DNA from: Beta vulgaris subsp. vulgaris
Taxonomy: Eukaryota; Streptophyta; Magnoliopsida; Caryophyllales; Amaranthaceae
DNA: 64,000 bases
NCBI RefSeq assembly: GCF_026745355.1
Contig: NC_079205.1
Location: 48,699,735-48,763,734 of the forward strand
Direction: 5' to 3'
Part shown: piece by piece, positions 22,801 to 38,600 of the stretch
Layout of the letters: every line of letters starts with the position of its first letter
Numbering within the stretch: position 1 is the first letter of the stretch
The notes under the pieces: generated by a model
Told to the model about the DNA's origin: nothing
The model's database searches: none
The model's input: only the letters and a program-made list of their open reading frames with translations
Made by a program: the position numbers and the translations under genes

Positions 22801-25800
22801 CTCAAGGGGAGGCTATTGTGTTGGAGATTCTAAAAGGATATCAAGCTTTCACTCAGGTATGATGATCTTGAACATCCTTGTGAATTTTAAATAATGAAGA
22901 AAACAAGAATTCCTTCTAAGTATTATGTTTAGGGTTGATGTCCTGAAGATGCATGCTATGTCTGTTTTTATTGAGCCTTTTTGTACTTCCTGCCTGGACT
23001 TAATCACAGAGGTGCTTTTTTACAGGCTTGTGGGGTTCTCTGTGCAGTCGAGCCATTGAACTCCTTTTTGGCGTCTCTTTGCAAATTTACAATCAATATC
23101 CCCAATGAGATTGAAAAGAAAAGGTCTGAATTCTTACTGCACATCTATCAAGCAAGGTCTTTTTTTATTTACTGGAATGGCTTTTAGACAATGATATTGG
23201 AGGTCTTTGTCGAACAATTACATTACTTGCCAAAGAAAACTAAAGAAGCTTACTTGATTTTGGGTTATGACATCCTTATAAAGTATCACTATTGCAAGTA
23301 TTTCCTGTTTTTCTGATCCTCTCTCTCTTGGTTATTTTGTTTATCGTTTTTACTTATATTTATTTAGATTGAGGTTATCTGGTGCTGTAATCATCTACTG
23401 ATGTCATGTAACTTAATTTTTTAGTTATTTACAATCTCCTGGTTCAAAAAGGACCGAGCCTCTCACTGATCAGAGAGAGGGCATTATTTTGACTCCAAAA
23501 AATGTTCAGGTACATATCTCTATATGATGAGTCTCAACCTTGAATTATCATTATCCGTTTAGAAAAGTTATCCTGGAAGAGGCCGTTCAATCTTTTATGT
23601 GGTTCATCCTTATCCTTTTTGTCAGGCATTGAGGACTCTCTTCAACATAGCTCATCGGCTACACAATGTGTTAGGTCCCTCTTGGGTTCTGGTAATCTGA
23701 CACACAATTTTTGAGATAATTAAGTGCTTCACGATTACCTTTCAACAATGAATACTGGAAATTGATGCAGGTACTGGAAACATTAGCAGCCTTGGATCGA
23801 ACAATTCACTCACCTCATGCTACTACTCAGGTGTTAGTGATCATATGTTGGCTGTCTTAGTGTCTTATATATCGTAGTTTTGAGTAACAGTGATTTTATC
23901 GTAAAAACCTATTGGATGTATCGTCGTTTTTCTGTAGCTGTTCTGGAGGAGCTTTCCTGTAACTTATTGCGGCATCCTTTGACCTAAATTATTGTGTTTT
24001 CATCTCTTATAAACAGGAAGTGTCAACAGGGAGCAGGCTCACCAGGGAGTCATCTGGGCAATATAGTGATTTCAGCATCCTCTCTTCTTTAAATTCTCAG
24101 GTAAGATTATCGCTTAGTTCCATGACTGTCACTTGGAGCCCATGTACACATCTTTATTATGGACTAATATTTCACTTATTTTCACTTTACATGTTGTAGC
24201 TATTTGAAAGTTCTGCTCTGATGCAAATATCTGCAGTAAAGTCACTTGTCTCTGCACTTTGCCAACTGTCACAACAATCCCTGCCTGGAATTGTTGGTGG
24301 TTTTCCTCAAACATCAAGTCAGAAAATTGGAAGCATCAGTTTTTCCGTCGAAAGATTGATATCTATCCTTGTTAATAATGTTCACAGTATGTCTTTTTAT
24401 TCTGTTGTACATTGTTGTCTAATGTCTACTTCTCTGTTTTCCACCAAGCTAATCTTCAGCAACTTTTGGCTTTTGAGATTTTTTGACATCTCATGTATTC
24501 TTTTACGAAGTTTGTTCAGATTAATTGATCAAGGTTATGCTAAACGCCAACTAGTTTATTTGACATTAATATTGTAGCAATTTATCCCTGCCATTTCGTT
24601 TACAAATGATGGCCCAATGCTGTCGATCCATTTTCTGGTAATAGAATATGGGAAAAGACATCTTTAGACATTTTTTTCTTTTTCTTCTCCCGATAAGGTT
24701 CAATTTGTTTTTCATTCTTTCCCCTGATTATTGTGGGGGGGGGGGGGGAGAAATAAATCACAAGGAGATGTAAGAGCTACTAAAGATACTATGAGGAAGA
24801 GGAAAGGAAGATTGGGAGTAAAGAGGAAGGGAAAATTCGAGAGCAAGAGGGCTTCAGAAAGCTAGCCATGGCTTCTTTTCTAAATTTTATAGCTAATTGC
24901 TTGTTTCTTGAAGTCATCTAATATGATTTTCTCGTCCAACGACCATTATAATTTTACTAATATCTCTCAAATTAAGGGGGTGTTTGGTTTGCAAAGGGAA
25001 AAGGAATGGCATAGAGAAAGGGAAAGAAAGAGAACGGAAAGCAAAACCCTTAGTTGTTATAAGTTGTTTGTTTTAACAAAGAAACAAAGGGAAACCCATC
25101 CTACCGTCATCTCTTCTCTTTAATATACAACCACTACCACTTCCCCTTCCGCCGCCTCCTCCTTCCATTGTCGCTTCTCCTCTCCCCTCCGCCGCCGCCC
25201 CTCCCCTCACTTTCTCTCTCTTTAGATCTAGTTTTTCTGGTGAACTTTTTTTGATGATTTAAGGTAGATGGTGTGTTTTCCAAGATTTAGAGTTGTTTTT
25301 CGAAGGGTTGTGGTGGTTTTTGGAGAAGTTCTGTTTTGAAGCTGGTCAGGGTGAATTTCATGGTGGGAGGGTGATTTTGGAGGAGTTTGGGTGGATTTAC
25401 AACTTTACAATGGGGGAAGTGTGGTTCAGTGGCGGTTTCGAGGGTGTTGAGTGGTGTTTTGGTGGTGGATGAGTGATTTTGGAGGTTAGTGAGGCAGTGT
25501 GGTGGTCAACGTGGTGGCATTGGTGGTTGCGCGTTGTGGAGTCAAAGTGACCATGGGAGTAGAGGAGAGAAAGTGTAAATGAAACCTTGGGGGGGAGTGG
25601 GTAATAATGGTCTAATGGATGTAGAGGAGTTTGTGGTGAACCCATTCCAAAACCCTCTAACCAAACAACATATAAGGGAATCAAGATGACCTGACCAATT
25701 CCCTTTCCCTTTCTTATAAACTCCCAACCAAACCCCCCGTAACTTTCTTATTGTTTCATGAATGTTCATCTTTGTAGTTTGTCTTATCTAAAATATGAAT

Positions 25801-28800
25801 ACATCGCCTGCTTCAAATATCTTGATTTGGGTCATTTTAACAGACCATGTTCAGGTCATACAGATGTTAGCCTGTTGTGCAGGAGCTTCACCAATTTTAG
25901 TGTGTGAGCGCCTAGTTCTATTCAGATGCCTGAAGTAAAGTTATGGTTGATGATTTAGCTAGCCTCTATTTAAGGTCGGTGGCTGGAATTCTAGAAAGGT
26001 TTGGTTGTATTCCCAGGGTATTCTTAATACTTATATTCTTGTTGATTGAATATAGAGGTTCAATGCACCTCACGATTGTTCTTCTCGACGCTGTTACTGG
26101 CTGTCTGTTTATATTTTTTGGCCGTGCTGCATACGTATATTATGTTTGATCACTGCTTATCTGGGAATTTGGAAATGAAATCCTTTGATTTTATTTTCTA
26201 ATTGTTAGCATATAACCTATCCAAAAGCGTTAAAAGCATAAAAAAGCAATTGTTAATGTTCAGCCCTGTAAACTGTAATGAGTATGTTGGGAGATTAAAA
26301 TGAGACACTCCACTTTATTTAAACCTTCCACTTTTTTGGGATATAATTCAAAGTTATTCCAAGGAAGCTAAAATTGTAGTAGCTCTAGAAATTATAATAA
26401 CACGTTCTATTAGATAGGTTATGATAGGATGCAATTTACTCTATACACTTCAGTGTTTTTTTTCTTTTTATGTTTTTTTTGCCAATTTGCTCATCTGGAG
26501 CGATGAGCGAAAAAAAACCTTGGGTGCATGGTTTTTAAATTTCTGGTTTAATCTGATTCAAACTCAATCTGTGTTCTATTATATGTTGAATAGCTGTATA
26601 TTGGTTTTTATTGGTGCTTGTAGGGTCCTTTTTAAATGTAATATGCTCATGAACTTTATTCTTTGCTGAAGGAGTGGAGCCTCTGTGGGATCCAGTCGTA
26701 GGCCACTTCCTTGAGGTATTGGCATGGCAATACCACAATAGGCCATTGTTTCTGCTACTCTCTATGGACTTCTGATAGTTTGCCTTGTTTTCAGCTTGCT
26801 GAAAACTCTAATCAACACATAAGGAGCATGGCACTTGATGCGTTAGATAGGTCAATTTGTGCTGTTCTGGGCTCAGATCTGTTTCAGGACCGTCTAACAT
26901 CAGGATCGGTGCCAGATTCGCGATATGTGAGTTTATTTTGACATCAGCGAGTGAACTGAGTTTGATTTAAAATGAGACTAATCCCTTCATATGTTCTGTA
27001 TGCAGATTAAAAATGCGTCTGTAGATTTGAGATCACTTGAACGTTCTGTTATATCACCCTTAAGGGTATTGTATTTTTCTACTGAGAGTTTTGATGTCCG
27101 CTCTAGATCTCTGAAGATCCTTCTTCATGTTCTAGAGGTAAAGTGAAGCTGTTTGCATGTCGGTGTGACTTTTTTCCTTCTTGCTTTTGTTTTATTTCTC
27201 TTATTTTATCTGCAAATTATTCCCAGAGGCATGGAGAGAAACTAAATGATAGCTGGCAGGATATACTCGAGATGTTAAGGTGTGCCTTTCTATTTCTGCA
27301 AAACTCTTTTTGTAAAGTCTCTTCCCATTGTGTACATCTTCTGTTATTCGCTGAAGTTCTTTATTTCTTTTTCTCGTCAAGGTCTGTTGCATGTGCAGCT
27401 GAGAAGGATCTAATCACGCTGGGATTCCAGGTTGGAGGATCAATTTTTTTCCTTTTACTTTGTCTAGTGTCCCCCTTCTTATCATTGCAGTCTTTGAAGG
27501 CTGATCTGTATTCATTAAATTTGTTCCTGTTGATTATCCAGCCTAAACTTTCTGTGACTCTGTCTATCTGTCTTGAGTACTATTAAGTTGCATTGGTTTG
27601 TGATGAAGTATATTGCAACACAATAATGTGGTGATGTTTTCAAATGGAGTGAGCGCCAGTGATCAAATACAACATGTATCATGCCTAGGAGGCTAGGAAA
27701 AGTTTACGCGTTCCCCCCTATTCCATCATATCTTCCCTGTGGTAGTTTATAGAATGACATTGTTGTTTTGAGAAGAATAATATATAATTGGTGTTTATGT
27801 GGTATTTGAGCCAATATTTTTCTTTGTTATGCAGAGCCTTCGTGTCATTATGAATGATGGACTCTCAACAATACCGGTGGATTGCCTTCAAGTGTAAGCT
27901 TTCCTCTTGTGCTGCAGGCTTATTTATGTTGTGGTGTATCAACATATGTTTTTTAGCTAATTTTTTTTGGGTCTTGCTGATGGCTGAAAACTTGGGCACT
28001 GCGTCCATGCCGTTTTTTGTTTCTTTCATGATTGAGAGAGAGAGAGAGAGAGAGTGAAAGGGGGGGGGGGAGCGAGGGAGAAAGAGTCTAGCTTGTCGTC
28101 ACACATTCAAATATATAATATTTTCTGCTTCTGTAAAGTTCTTTGTGCTTGGCATTCTTTTTTTTTTTTTGTTATAGCTTATCAAATATTTGTCTTCCTA
28201 GTTGGCGCTGAACTATTTTCAATGTGTTTCTACAAGCTGTTGCTTGATTGCTGGAAATTCGAAATGTTGCTTAGTTTGTGGAAATTCAAAATTGCAGATG
28301 TATTGATGTTACTGGGGCCTATGGTGCTCAGCAGACTGAGTTGAACATAAGCTTGACTGCAATAGGTCTCTTGTGGACTACAACTGATTTTATAGCAAAA
28401 GGACACATCCCTCTGAGTGGCGAAGAAAGTGGTATGTGGATCTTTGATCTCAAATACAGTCATACAGAACTGTTGTGGATAATAGTGCACTAAGCTTCTT
28501 AAATTGCCATAACATGCAAAGCATATATCTTTCTTTGATTTCAGAGAAAGTAGATGGTGAGAAGAGAGAAGAGGAAACACTCAACTCAAACAAACCTAAC
28601 AATCAAGCTTCTATTTTTGATGTGGTTGAACGTGACAAGTTGCTGATATCGATTTTCTCATTGCTTCAAACACTTGGAGCAGATGAGAGACCTGAGGTAC
28701 TAAAGTTAATCATCTTCTTATGCCATGTGTTGCGTTCTGCTGGTCGTCTTAGCTACTTATAGATCACTGGATTGTTGTTTTTTCTATTAATAAATATTCT

Positions 28801-29585
28801 GTTTTAAGCTATATACTTTCTGAAGCTGTTATCATCCTAGTTTATTTCCGACTACAATGGTAGCAAATTAACCAAAGGCAAATAAAATATTGCCATTATT
28901 TTGATAAAGAAATTACACATAAAATAGAAGGCTTCCTCACAAACTGGCAAAAGATCAGCAAAAGCTGATATCAGGAAGCAGACTTCTAATATAAATTTAT
29001 AACATTGTCATCCACTCTCCTTTGACATTAGGAACCAGACGCTATATATCACTCTGCTCATGCAGAATTGTCCACATGGATTAATATATGTGTGCTTTAT
29101 GAATACCTTATGTATTTATATGTGATTTGTTCTAGCGAACAAAGAAAAGTGACTTGTGAGCATAATAGAAGTATAAAGATGTGGTGGGCCTCATGTCCCA
29201 TAATAGAAAAGAGGAGTAAATCTTTGTGAAACGTACCAATAAGGAAAGTGAGTAAATGTTTGTGAAACAGATAAAGTACAAGATTGTTAGATTTGAGTAT
29301 GTGCATAGTGTTAAAAGTCAATACGGTATATTTTAAGAAATGGAGTTAAAATTGTCCTACTAATACTTACTAGAATGCTGAAGATACGCTTCAATGATCG
29401 TCCACAATGAGGCTTTATTTTCCACTTTATGAGGAAATTCTGTAAATCACTAAATTAAGTGGAGGCAGCATAGAACATGAGTTGGAATAGAAAAAGAATC
29501 TTAAGGGAACTGGGTAGATAACTGCCAGTGTATTTTTATCTCAAAATGTCTGCATTTTGAAATCTTTATACATACATATATATAT

Positions 29586-29616
<31 letters not shown>

Positions 29617-32600
29617 CATACATATATATATATATATATACATACATATATATATATACAATATAATATATATATTATATATATACATAATATTTATATA
29701 TACATATAATATAATATATATATATTTATACATACATATATATATATACATACATATATATGTATGTATATATATATGTATGTATATATATATGTATATA
29801 TATATATATAGGGGCGAGATCACATGAGAATGCTACTTACATGAGAAATGAGAATAAATCTCAACCACACGATTGGATTAGAGTTACAACACTTGTTCAT
29901 TAGAGTTATACCTCCCTAAAAAATTTTGAGCCCAAAAAAAAAAAATTTTTTTTGAATTTTTTTTTCTTATATTCATTTTTTGGAGTTACATCACTTTTTC
30001 GTTAGAGTTACATCACTTATTCATAAGAGTTATATCAAATAAACTTTATTCTCATTTCTCACATAAGTATGCATTCTCATAGGAACTCATTTCTATATAT
30101 ATATATATTTGCCTCCTTATATGACCTTTATTTTCACAAATAAATTCAAACTAAACCTATTTAAGCAGAAGTTAAATTGGGAATAAGGGTGAGGTTTAAG
30201 TGACTGAACCGAACTAGCAAGTGAACTGAAGTTACTGAACTTTATTGAGCTCAGCTAATCAATTGAACTTAAGTGACTGAACATAGATTCGATAATATTC
30301 GATTTCACACAACTTAAGTGTGACCTAATTGTCTTTTATGTATGTAGCTCTCATCTTATATGGTTTTAGTAATCAGTGATTTTTGTTTTACTAGTATTTA
30401 GCTCTCTCGATAGTGGATTAAATGGTTGAGTAGATCAGGCCTCCTTTTTAGGTGCTCAGTGGCTTTTTTGCAGAAAATATCCTTTCGGAGTAATTTCTGG
30501 ATTAATCTGAAAGGTGTTACTTTCACTTTTGAATTGTACAACCAAAATGCCTATGGGAAGTTGATGGTGTGGAAGTGTAGCCATTTGCATCCCATGTCAT
30601 TGATAAGGCATCCATATGACCATATGTCCACATCGACCTTTTTCATGCCCTAAATTGAGAGTATTGTGCTGCAAAATTAGTTACTCGCTGTTCCTTTCTG
30701 TAGAGCTCATCTATATGCGATGACGAATTTTCAACTTGCCATTCAAAGCCGCTCCGCTGTTATGACCCACATAAGCTCCTAAAATCTGTACATGTGAATT
30801 TACATTGTGATGTGCTATGTAGCACCATGGAATTAAAACACTTACGTTCCGTTATAGAACGGTCTTTTTGTAACGGATTTTGGATTTGCTGTTTCGCGAA
30901 ATCACGAAGCCATAATAAAAATCACACACCTCTCGCCGCGTTGTCCGTTCCGTAACGCGGCCGCATCATAACGTTTTTATCCCCGTAATATCCGTTCTTT
31001 TCAGACATTGGCCAAAAATGTTTTATAAATTATTCTTATAGCTTGTGAAACATGATATTCTGATAGATTTGATTATATTATGCTGTAATAATGCTTCATA
31101 AACTAAACAACGCAAATATGGTTAGAACATATTAATGTGAATTTTTTGAAAATCTTCACGTCGCGTCAGCCGCGATCAGTTCCATTCATCCGTTACAAGC
31201 CGCTTCCGCAACAATGCAAACCTTACCACGATCGTGACTGCATCCGCATTTTTTCATTGGTAACACCCACAACATGCTGCTTTTGTGACTGTGATTGCTA
31301 ATGCACCCACTATCTTTTCTTCATGATTCATTGCATCAAATAATAAACCTTAGCCATGTTTGGTAAATGGTTTTTTCATTGGCTTTTAGCTTTTTAATTT
31401 GGTCATACAACCAAAAAAAGTGTTTGGTTATTGACTTTTTGGTTGGCTGAAAAGTTGGCTTTTGGCTTGTTGGCCCGCAAACTTTCTAGTAAAATGCCAA
31501 ACAGCTACAACTAATTTTACCAAACACTTCTCCAAACAATTGGCTTAAACAACCAATTTAAAAAGCCAATACATTCAACCAATGCTTCTATTCAGTCAAA
31601 CAAGCCAACTAAATCAGTCAAAAGCCAACAACCGATTGCCAAACAATCCACTTATTTAAGTTACTACCGGAAAGTTCCATGCGGTAAGTTTCTGATCTTT
31701 CGTTTTTTGAAGTTCTAGTTATTAAAGGCCTTTGTTTTGACAATCCATCTTCTGCATGGCACGTAGCACGTGGTGCTACATTATGAATTATTCCATATTT
31801 GCATCATCAGGTTCCTGGCTGTGTTTGTTAGTAACCCCATATATGCATTAACAATTTTCCCATTGCAACCTTAGTAATTCTTATCAGTGACCCCGTTTAT
31901 CCTGATCAAGATCTATATAGAGTATCGCATCCAGAGGTGGGTGTGGCATGGGGTAGCACATGCTGCACTTATGATTTTTGGGGGCTAATAGTTTAATTGG
32001 TTGAAACATACTGCTCATAAAAGAAAAAAAATCTGAAATTTGAACTTACAAATTAAGAAAGACCCAGAAGCAAATTTCTTGATGCATTAATGGAAAGCAA
32101 AAAGAATCAGAAGATGTACTCAACTTTTTCAGACCTGTGATATGTGGTGAAAACCCTAAGTTAACTAATTAAAGAATAAGATAATAGCAGATAAGGGTGA
32201 CTCATTTGGGCTATCTATGGTCAAAGAGATGCGATCCCCATGGTCATGTTTTTGAGGCTGATGGATCTGATTGATGTCATGCAGCGATGCATTTGGTGGC
32301 TATGAAGGACGTTTGACTTGTGGACTACAAATAGCTTGAGAGGAGTGCATTTTTCTCTTTCTTTTACAACTCTTGTCTAAAAAGTAGAGATACCACCAAA
32401 AAGAAAAACTCTTCTCTTTAGCAAATGATTAGAATTTTTGAGTGAAGAGTGGAATGCATTGTCATTTTTCTTTATGCCTTCTGTCTAAGGAAAATACAAA
32501 ATTCCAAATATATCCTTACCATCTTACCTGCCATCAGACCACAAGAACCATGATCCTACCTATATTTTTTAGATATTGCCTATGTTTTCTTAAAAAGGTC

Positions 32601-35600
32601 GACATGGCGACTTTTGGGTTTTTTAACATACGACTTTAATTGTAAATAACTTTAACTACTTATTAGTAGAATTTATAGAAATTCGATATGTAGACAAGTT
32701 CAATAACATCTTATATAACATTTATCATTAAAAACAACGGTCAAGGTGGGTATAAGAATTATAAAAGTCAAATTGTTGTAATATTGAACGAACAAAAGGT
32801 TGTAAATCATAGTAGCTACCAAACACCCTTTCTCAATAGGCTGGTACCAACAAAATTATGCTCATATAAACGCTTCTCCGGTTTATGATAGGGCAAAGTG
32901 ACCACAAGGTTAGATCAAAGACAATAAGATCAAATGTTTAAAAAACGTACATTTAGGTTGTATTTTGATTTTCTGTAACCTTTGGTATTTAATAGGAGTA
33001 TTTTTTATCTCTATTTGATGTTTTTGCTGTTTGCAAGATTCCTTGACAGCTATAATTGGTCGAATGGACATTCTCATGGCAAAGCCAAGGAAAAGTTGAT
33101 GAATATGGATTATGGATATCTATTTTTATGACTAAATTTGATAGCAGTTGACATCCTTATAATTGGATCTCTTAATTATCTGAAATATTTCTGGCTAGGT
33201 GTTTCATTGCATTAGAAAAACTAGTTGAAATGCGTCACTGACTTATATGAACCTGTTTTTCCTTGTTCTGTATTATTTGAGGTGGTTTAGTGAATAATTT
33301 TTTCCATTGCATTTCATTCTCCTGAGTACTGTATTTTACAGGTGAGAAATTCTGCAATCCGTACACTTTTTCAAACTCTTGGAACTCATGGACAAAAGCT
33401 TTCAAAGAGCATGTGGGAAGATTGTCTCTGGAACTATGTTTTCCCGTCACTGGATCGTGCTTCTCATTTGGTAATATTGATGCCTAATTTTCTATCCAGA
33501 AGGAAGCTTTTTCAGCCTGAAGTGAAAGAGCCCTTTTATGATAAATTGTTTATCATCGTTGTAGGCTGCCACTTCATCCAGGGATGAATGGCATGGCAAG
33601 GAGCTAGGAACACAAGGTGGAAAAGCAGTTCACATGCTTATACATCACAGGTGATGGTTTAACCTTGTTATGATCCTCCTGAAAGATGCTCTCTGCTCAG
33701 TCAGTGCTGAAATAATGCTAAAACGTGCAGTCGTAACACGGCTCAGAAGCAGTGGGATGAAACACTTGTAGTGGTCCTTGGTGGCATAGCTCGCCTCTTA
33801 CGCTCTTTCTTTCCCTATCTAAGAACTTTGAGGAACTTCTGGTCTGGTGAGTCCTGTGCTGCTGGTTGCTTAGCTGCACATTTTAGTTTTGGAGATATAT
33901 AACTCATAAGCTTGTAGCTATTGTCAGTTCAATATCTACCATACTACTACCCCCGCTCCAAAAAAAATGCAACACTTGCATTTTTATAGTCAAATTTTAT
34001 AAACTTCGACCACGACTTCCCATCACTATATAAATATGAACATAGTAATGTAAGATCTTGTTAAATTTATGTCAATTGGTGGTTTCAAAATATTATTTTT
34101 TGATTATTTTTTATTTATACATAGTTAAAGATATTTATGGTTTAAGTAGTGCATTGGAGACTGTGAGAAGTCAGGTGTTGCATTTTGTAGAGCAGAGGAA
34201 GTAGTAGTATTAAGATATACCATCATCAATGCCTTTAAAAAGGATGTTCACCGCAAACATATAATCCTTCCATGACGCTAAAATGCTCAGATGTTTCTTT
34301 GTTGCAGGTTGGGAATCATTGATCAAATTTGTTAAGACTAGTATCACAAGTGGTAGTAAAGAAGTCGCACTTGCTGCAATTAACTGTTTGCAGACGACCA
34401 TTCTATCTCATTCTCTTAAGGTGATAATAATCCATTAAGCCTTTTGTTCTTCTTTATAGTAATTCTCAAGCTATTTGAAAATTATATTTCTTTGTATCAG
34501 GGAAACTTTCCTATGGCTTACCTTAAATCAGTACTTGACGTCTATGAGCACTTTCTCCTAGAATCACCAAGCCGCTGTGATAATGCAATTGGCAGAGTGA
34601 AGCAAGAGATATTGCATGGGCTTGGTAATCACTGCGTGTTTCTTTACCAATATTCATTAACTCACTGCTCCCTTCTGACATTTGTGAACAACATTACTCT
34701 GTTGACGCTGATGCATGCTATTGTTGTCCTATCAGTCTGTGCTTTCTTCTTTTTTTTCCTCTCTTTCTTCTGGAAATTGATTTAAGCTGGAGATTATAGA
34801 TTTTGCTTTTTTCATTTTTGTGCCTTTTTAACTTTCTCCAGGTGAGTTGTTTGCTCAAGCACCACAGATGTTTGATGTCGATATGTACAAGCAGCTGCTA
34901 CAAGTAGTGCATGTGGTAATACAAGCCACCATGACTGTCGATAATGCCGCAGCTGATGCTGTAAGATAAGTTTTAGTGTGAAATGTGTTTATTCTTATAT
35001 TTTATCTCCTGTCAGCAGTTTTTAGGGAATAAAAAGTAGATTTATTTAAGCAGGTCCCTCTTTGAATTAAGGCTGACCCTAACATGAAGTTTACCAAAGG
35101 CCCAATTGATGAAGCTTTTTGGTTCCAGCTGGGCAAAGCACAGTCCATGGAGCCCCTTCCCAGTTTCCCCACAAATTTTTTGGGCAAGACACCCAGGATC
35201 CAATCCCAGATGCCTGGGTCGAGGCCCACAAGATGCCATTTGGCAAATAGGCATTTGGCTTTGTCAATGTCCCTGTTTTTCTCTCCCTTCTCCTCTTCTT
35301 GTCCTATACTCTTTGTTTGTTCCTTTTTGGGATTTTAATTTTGTGTGTGTTATTCTTACAGTTATACTATCAAATATTGCTTTTCCTTTGTGCCCTCCTT
35401 ATTACGGGCATATTACTTTTCTTACATAGTACATTGATGCAAACAATATGGCATGAGGGTAATCATAAAATTCTTTGTACTGAATTGTTGTGACTATCTT
35501 TTACTGACTCCTCCAATTTCTACAACTTGCTCTTGATCAATTGATGCCATCCCAAGACTCTTTTATGGTTTCTTTTTTAGTTATCGTTGATACTCTAGTT

Positions 35601-38600
35601 TGAAAATGATTTTCTAGATTTCTGTCTTGATTTGTTTCAGCTTTGGTGTTCTTCACAGCCATTACCATAGTGTAATTAATGTGCTTCTCCTACAAAACTT
35701 GTTTATTGCTGTTTTGTTTTTTACTTTGTCCAAATATTTCATGAATATGATAATGGATATGAAGATAAATGGCTTTAAAAGTAAAATTACCTATTCAGTG
35801 AAGTGCTTGTTTGGTTTACATAAAAAATATGGGACTTAGAAATTCATAGGAAGTGAAAAAATATGAGTTGTTGGTTGGCAAAAACATAGGAAGTTCACTT
35901 CCCACAATTGAGGAAGTTTCTTACCTAAGGTCCCTCCTGCCTCTCCTGGTAAGAGATTTGCCATGATCAAGCAAACAAATTATTTGTAGTTCTTAAATAA
36001 CGCAATTACATAGAAAAACAACTTCTTAGGAAATATGACTTGCTAGTTCCTATGTTCAACCAAACAGCCACGGATATTGCTTCCTAAGTATTGTGCCGAA
36101 CTATCGATATTTCTTAAATGTAGTATATCTGATCTGTCGAATATGTAAAAGTTTGAAAAAAATTTAATAAAAAATCTGCTTTGATTGGCAAAGCCTCTTT
36201 GCTAAGAGATGTAATTTGAAGACTACAAAACAGAAATTATGGGATGAGAGGGTAACAAATACTTACCATCTCGACCAAAACTTGAAGTAGAGAACAACAG
36301 TATATATAAACTTGAAAAAGCACAACTTTGTAGACAAAGGACTAGAATGTCAATTTTTTTCTCTTCCTTTGGCTCCTTTGGCATCAGTGTGGGAGTGTGG
36401 GTGACAAGCAGGCATAAATAAATTTGAATTTGGCTCCTTCCCTGAGTACAAGTAAAGCTTCTGATAGATACATTTGTAATACATTTTCTCAGGGATGCAT
36501 CCCCCCTTTGCAACGTACTGTGCTGGAAATCTTACCACTTCTATGTCCATCAGAGCATCTCTCTTCTATGTGGTCCCTTTTTCTTCAGTTGATCTTGAAT
36601 TATCTTCCAAGAGCTCCTTCTGCCTTGAAACACATAGAAGATGTGAAGCAAGCTGGGGAAACAGACTCTACCCAAGGTGTTGTGGCAATTTGGTTGATGG
36701 TCTCGATATGTTTCAACAGCAGGAAATGTAGACTAACAAACTTAATTGCTATTTTCTTTTAGTTGCAGAAGCTGAAAAGTGGGGAAAGAATGAAAGTCTT
36801 AATGGTGTGACGTCTACATCTCTAAGGCTGACAGAAGATCTAGTTGAGTCAGGCATCCAATGCAGTATATTTTCTGAAAAGCTTATCCCAGTGCTTATTG
36901 ATCTATTCTTGCAAGCTCCAGATTCTGAAAAGTATATTATATATCCTGAAATGATTCAAGCTTTAGGAAGGTATACCATGAATAATTTTTTTTTTTGTTT
37001 CCCCATTGCAATTTTAACCGTTGTAGTACTTTGATTGCAGTTTATTTTGTATCTCCAGTTTCTCATTTGATGATGGGACAATTGGATTCTGAACTTTAAG
37101 ATTAGATCTCCGATTTGTATTTGGGACCTGAAAGAGAAAGTTTCATGAATATTACATGTGAATACTTGTCTTGGCATAAAGACTCATGCTACATGATAGT
37201 GTCAATGGAAGTGCTAGATTTCGTTGCAACTTGTGAGTTGTGACTAATGTTTTGGAAATTCACACTTTTCTCAAGGAGTAAGATAGGCATCTAGTTACAG
37301 AATGAAATCTGGTCAAGAGAAATCCCAACCCTTGAAGTATCCTATATCATACGTGTCTTTCTGGATTTTGAAATGGATATGTTGTGCCATGCCATTGATG
37401 ATCTTGTGAATTTAAAAGACAAGAGCTGATAAGTTGGTCTTCCTAAGGTAGATGCATGTTTGTGGCAAAGAGTTGTGAACATCTCTTGGTACAATGCAGT
37501 GAGTCCTAGTGCATGCGATAAGGAGTGAGGAATTTCACACATATCTCTGTCGAATTCTTTTAGAGTCATAAGGAGTTTCTATAGGATTCAACAAGGTTAT
37601 GCGGTGTGAGGAATTTCACCAGTGTCAGGAGGAATCTTCCACCGACCCCAAGTATGTACGAGACTTTATAAGCCCATGGTGTGTAGCTGAAGTTCTTTTA
37701 TTTAGGCTTTTGTATAGCTGCAATGAAGTATTAGGTTCTGTGCCACACTCGATCTGTAGATATATTTCTTCATGATGGCTTGAGGGGATCCAGTTGTAAT
37801 ATTTTTTTATTAATAATAAAAAAAGATATCGTTTGCGGAAGTTACAAGGTTTCAAACAATTTTTGTGTGGGGAAATACTGAACACTTGTGTTTTTTTTTT
37901 TCTAGTATGATCTAGGGGAGTTGGGAGGCAATCAATGACGACCATGAAAGAGGGTTTTTTAAAGTGGACACAACCCAGGGACAAAAGCTGCCAAAGCATG
38001 TTAGATCTTTTGTGTGTAGTTGTTTCTTTTGATTTCTTGCTGACTAACGCTTGCACTCCCAAGACATTCCCTTTTATCTTTTTTGTTACTTTGAGTCTAA
38101 ATGAATGAGAGCATCAGCAGTAAAGCTTGGTTCTTCTCACTCTCGGAGTTTTTGGCAGAGATGCCAATTGATGGTGATTTTTCAGTAGTTACCTTGGTGT
38201 GGCTCAAGGTTGTTCTTTTGTAGCTACATCTAAATCCTAATGTGCCTATATTATAAATTAATAAATATGGATATTGGTTGTTCTTGTGGCTCAAGGTTCT
38301 TTTACTAAATTAATTTCTTTTATAGGTGCATGACAACAAGAAGAGACAGTCCAGATGGCCCAGTTTGGAGGTTAGCTGTCGAAGGCTTTAATCGTCTTCT
38401 TGTGGCTGATGTTGGTCGATTGTCCCAGATTGGTGAAACACATCCATATATAAGCAGATCCACAAGAAATCGTATTTGGAAAGAAGTGGCTGATGTTTTT
38501 GAAATATTTCTTGTGGGATACTGTGGACGTGCTCTTTCTTCCAATGTTCTGTCTGCTACTGTACTCAAGGCCGATATATCACTAGATATGGCCTTTTTAA

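Larger units (their letters stand above)
28697..33341 (+). other. MON2 intron 31 (4.6 kb, the largest)
   Basis: Contains an AT microsatellite (29572-29810), a MITE inserted at its edge (29811-30094), a GC-rich stretch (about 30840-31260) and a TTTGG-type MITE (31353-31652). Nothing else was recognised. Confidence 0.8.

Noticed and set aside
25397..25769. His/Pro-rich minus-strand ORFs in MON2 intron 23
   Set aside because: They come from the GGTGG-rich interior of the TIR element at 24976-25739.
29566..29823. Minus-strand ORF rich in Tyr and Ile
   Set aside because: It is a translation of the TATATA/CATACA microsatellite.
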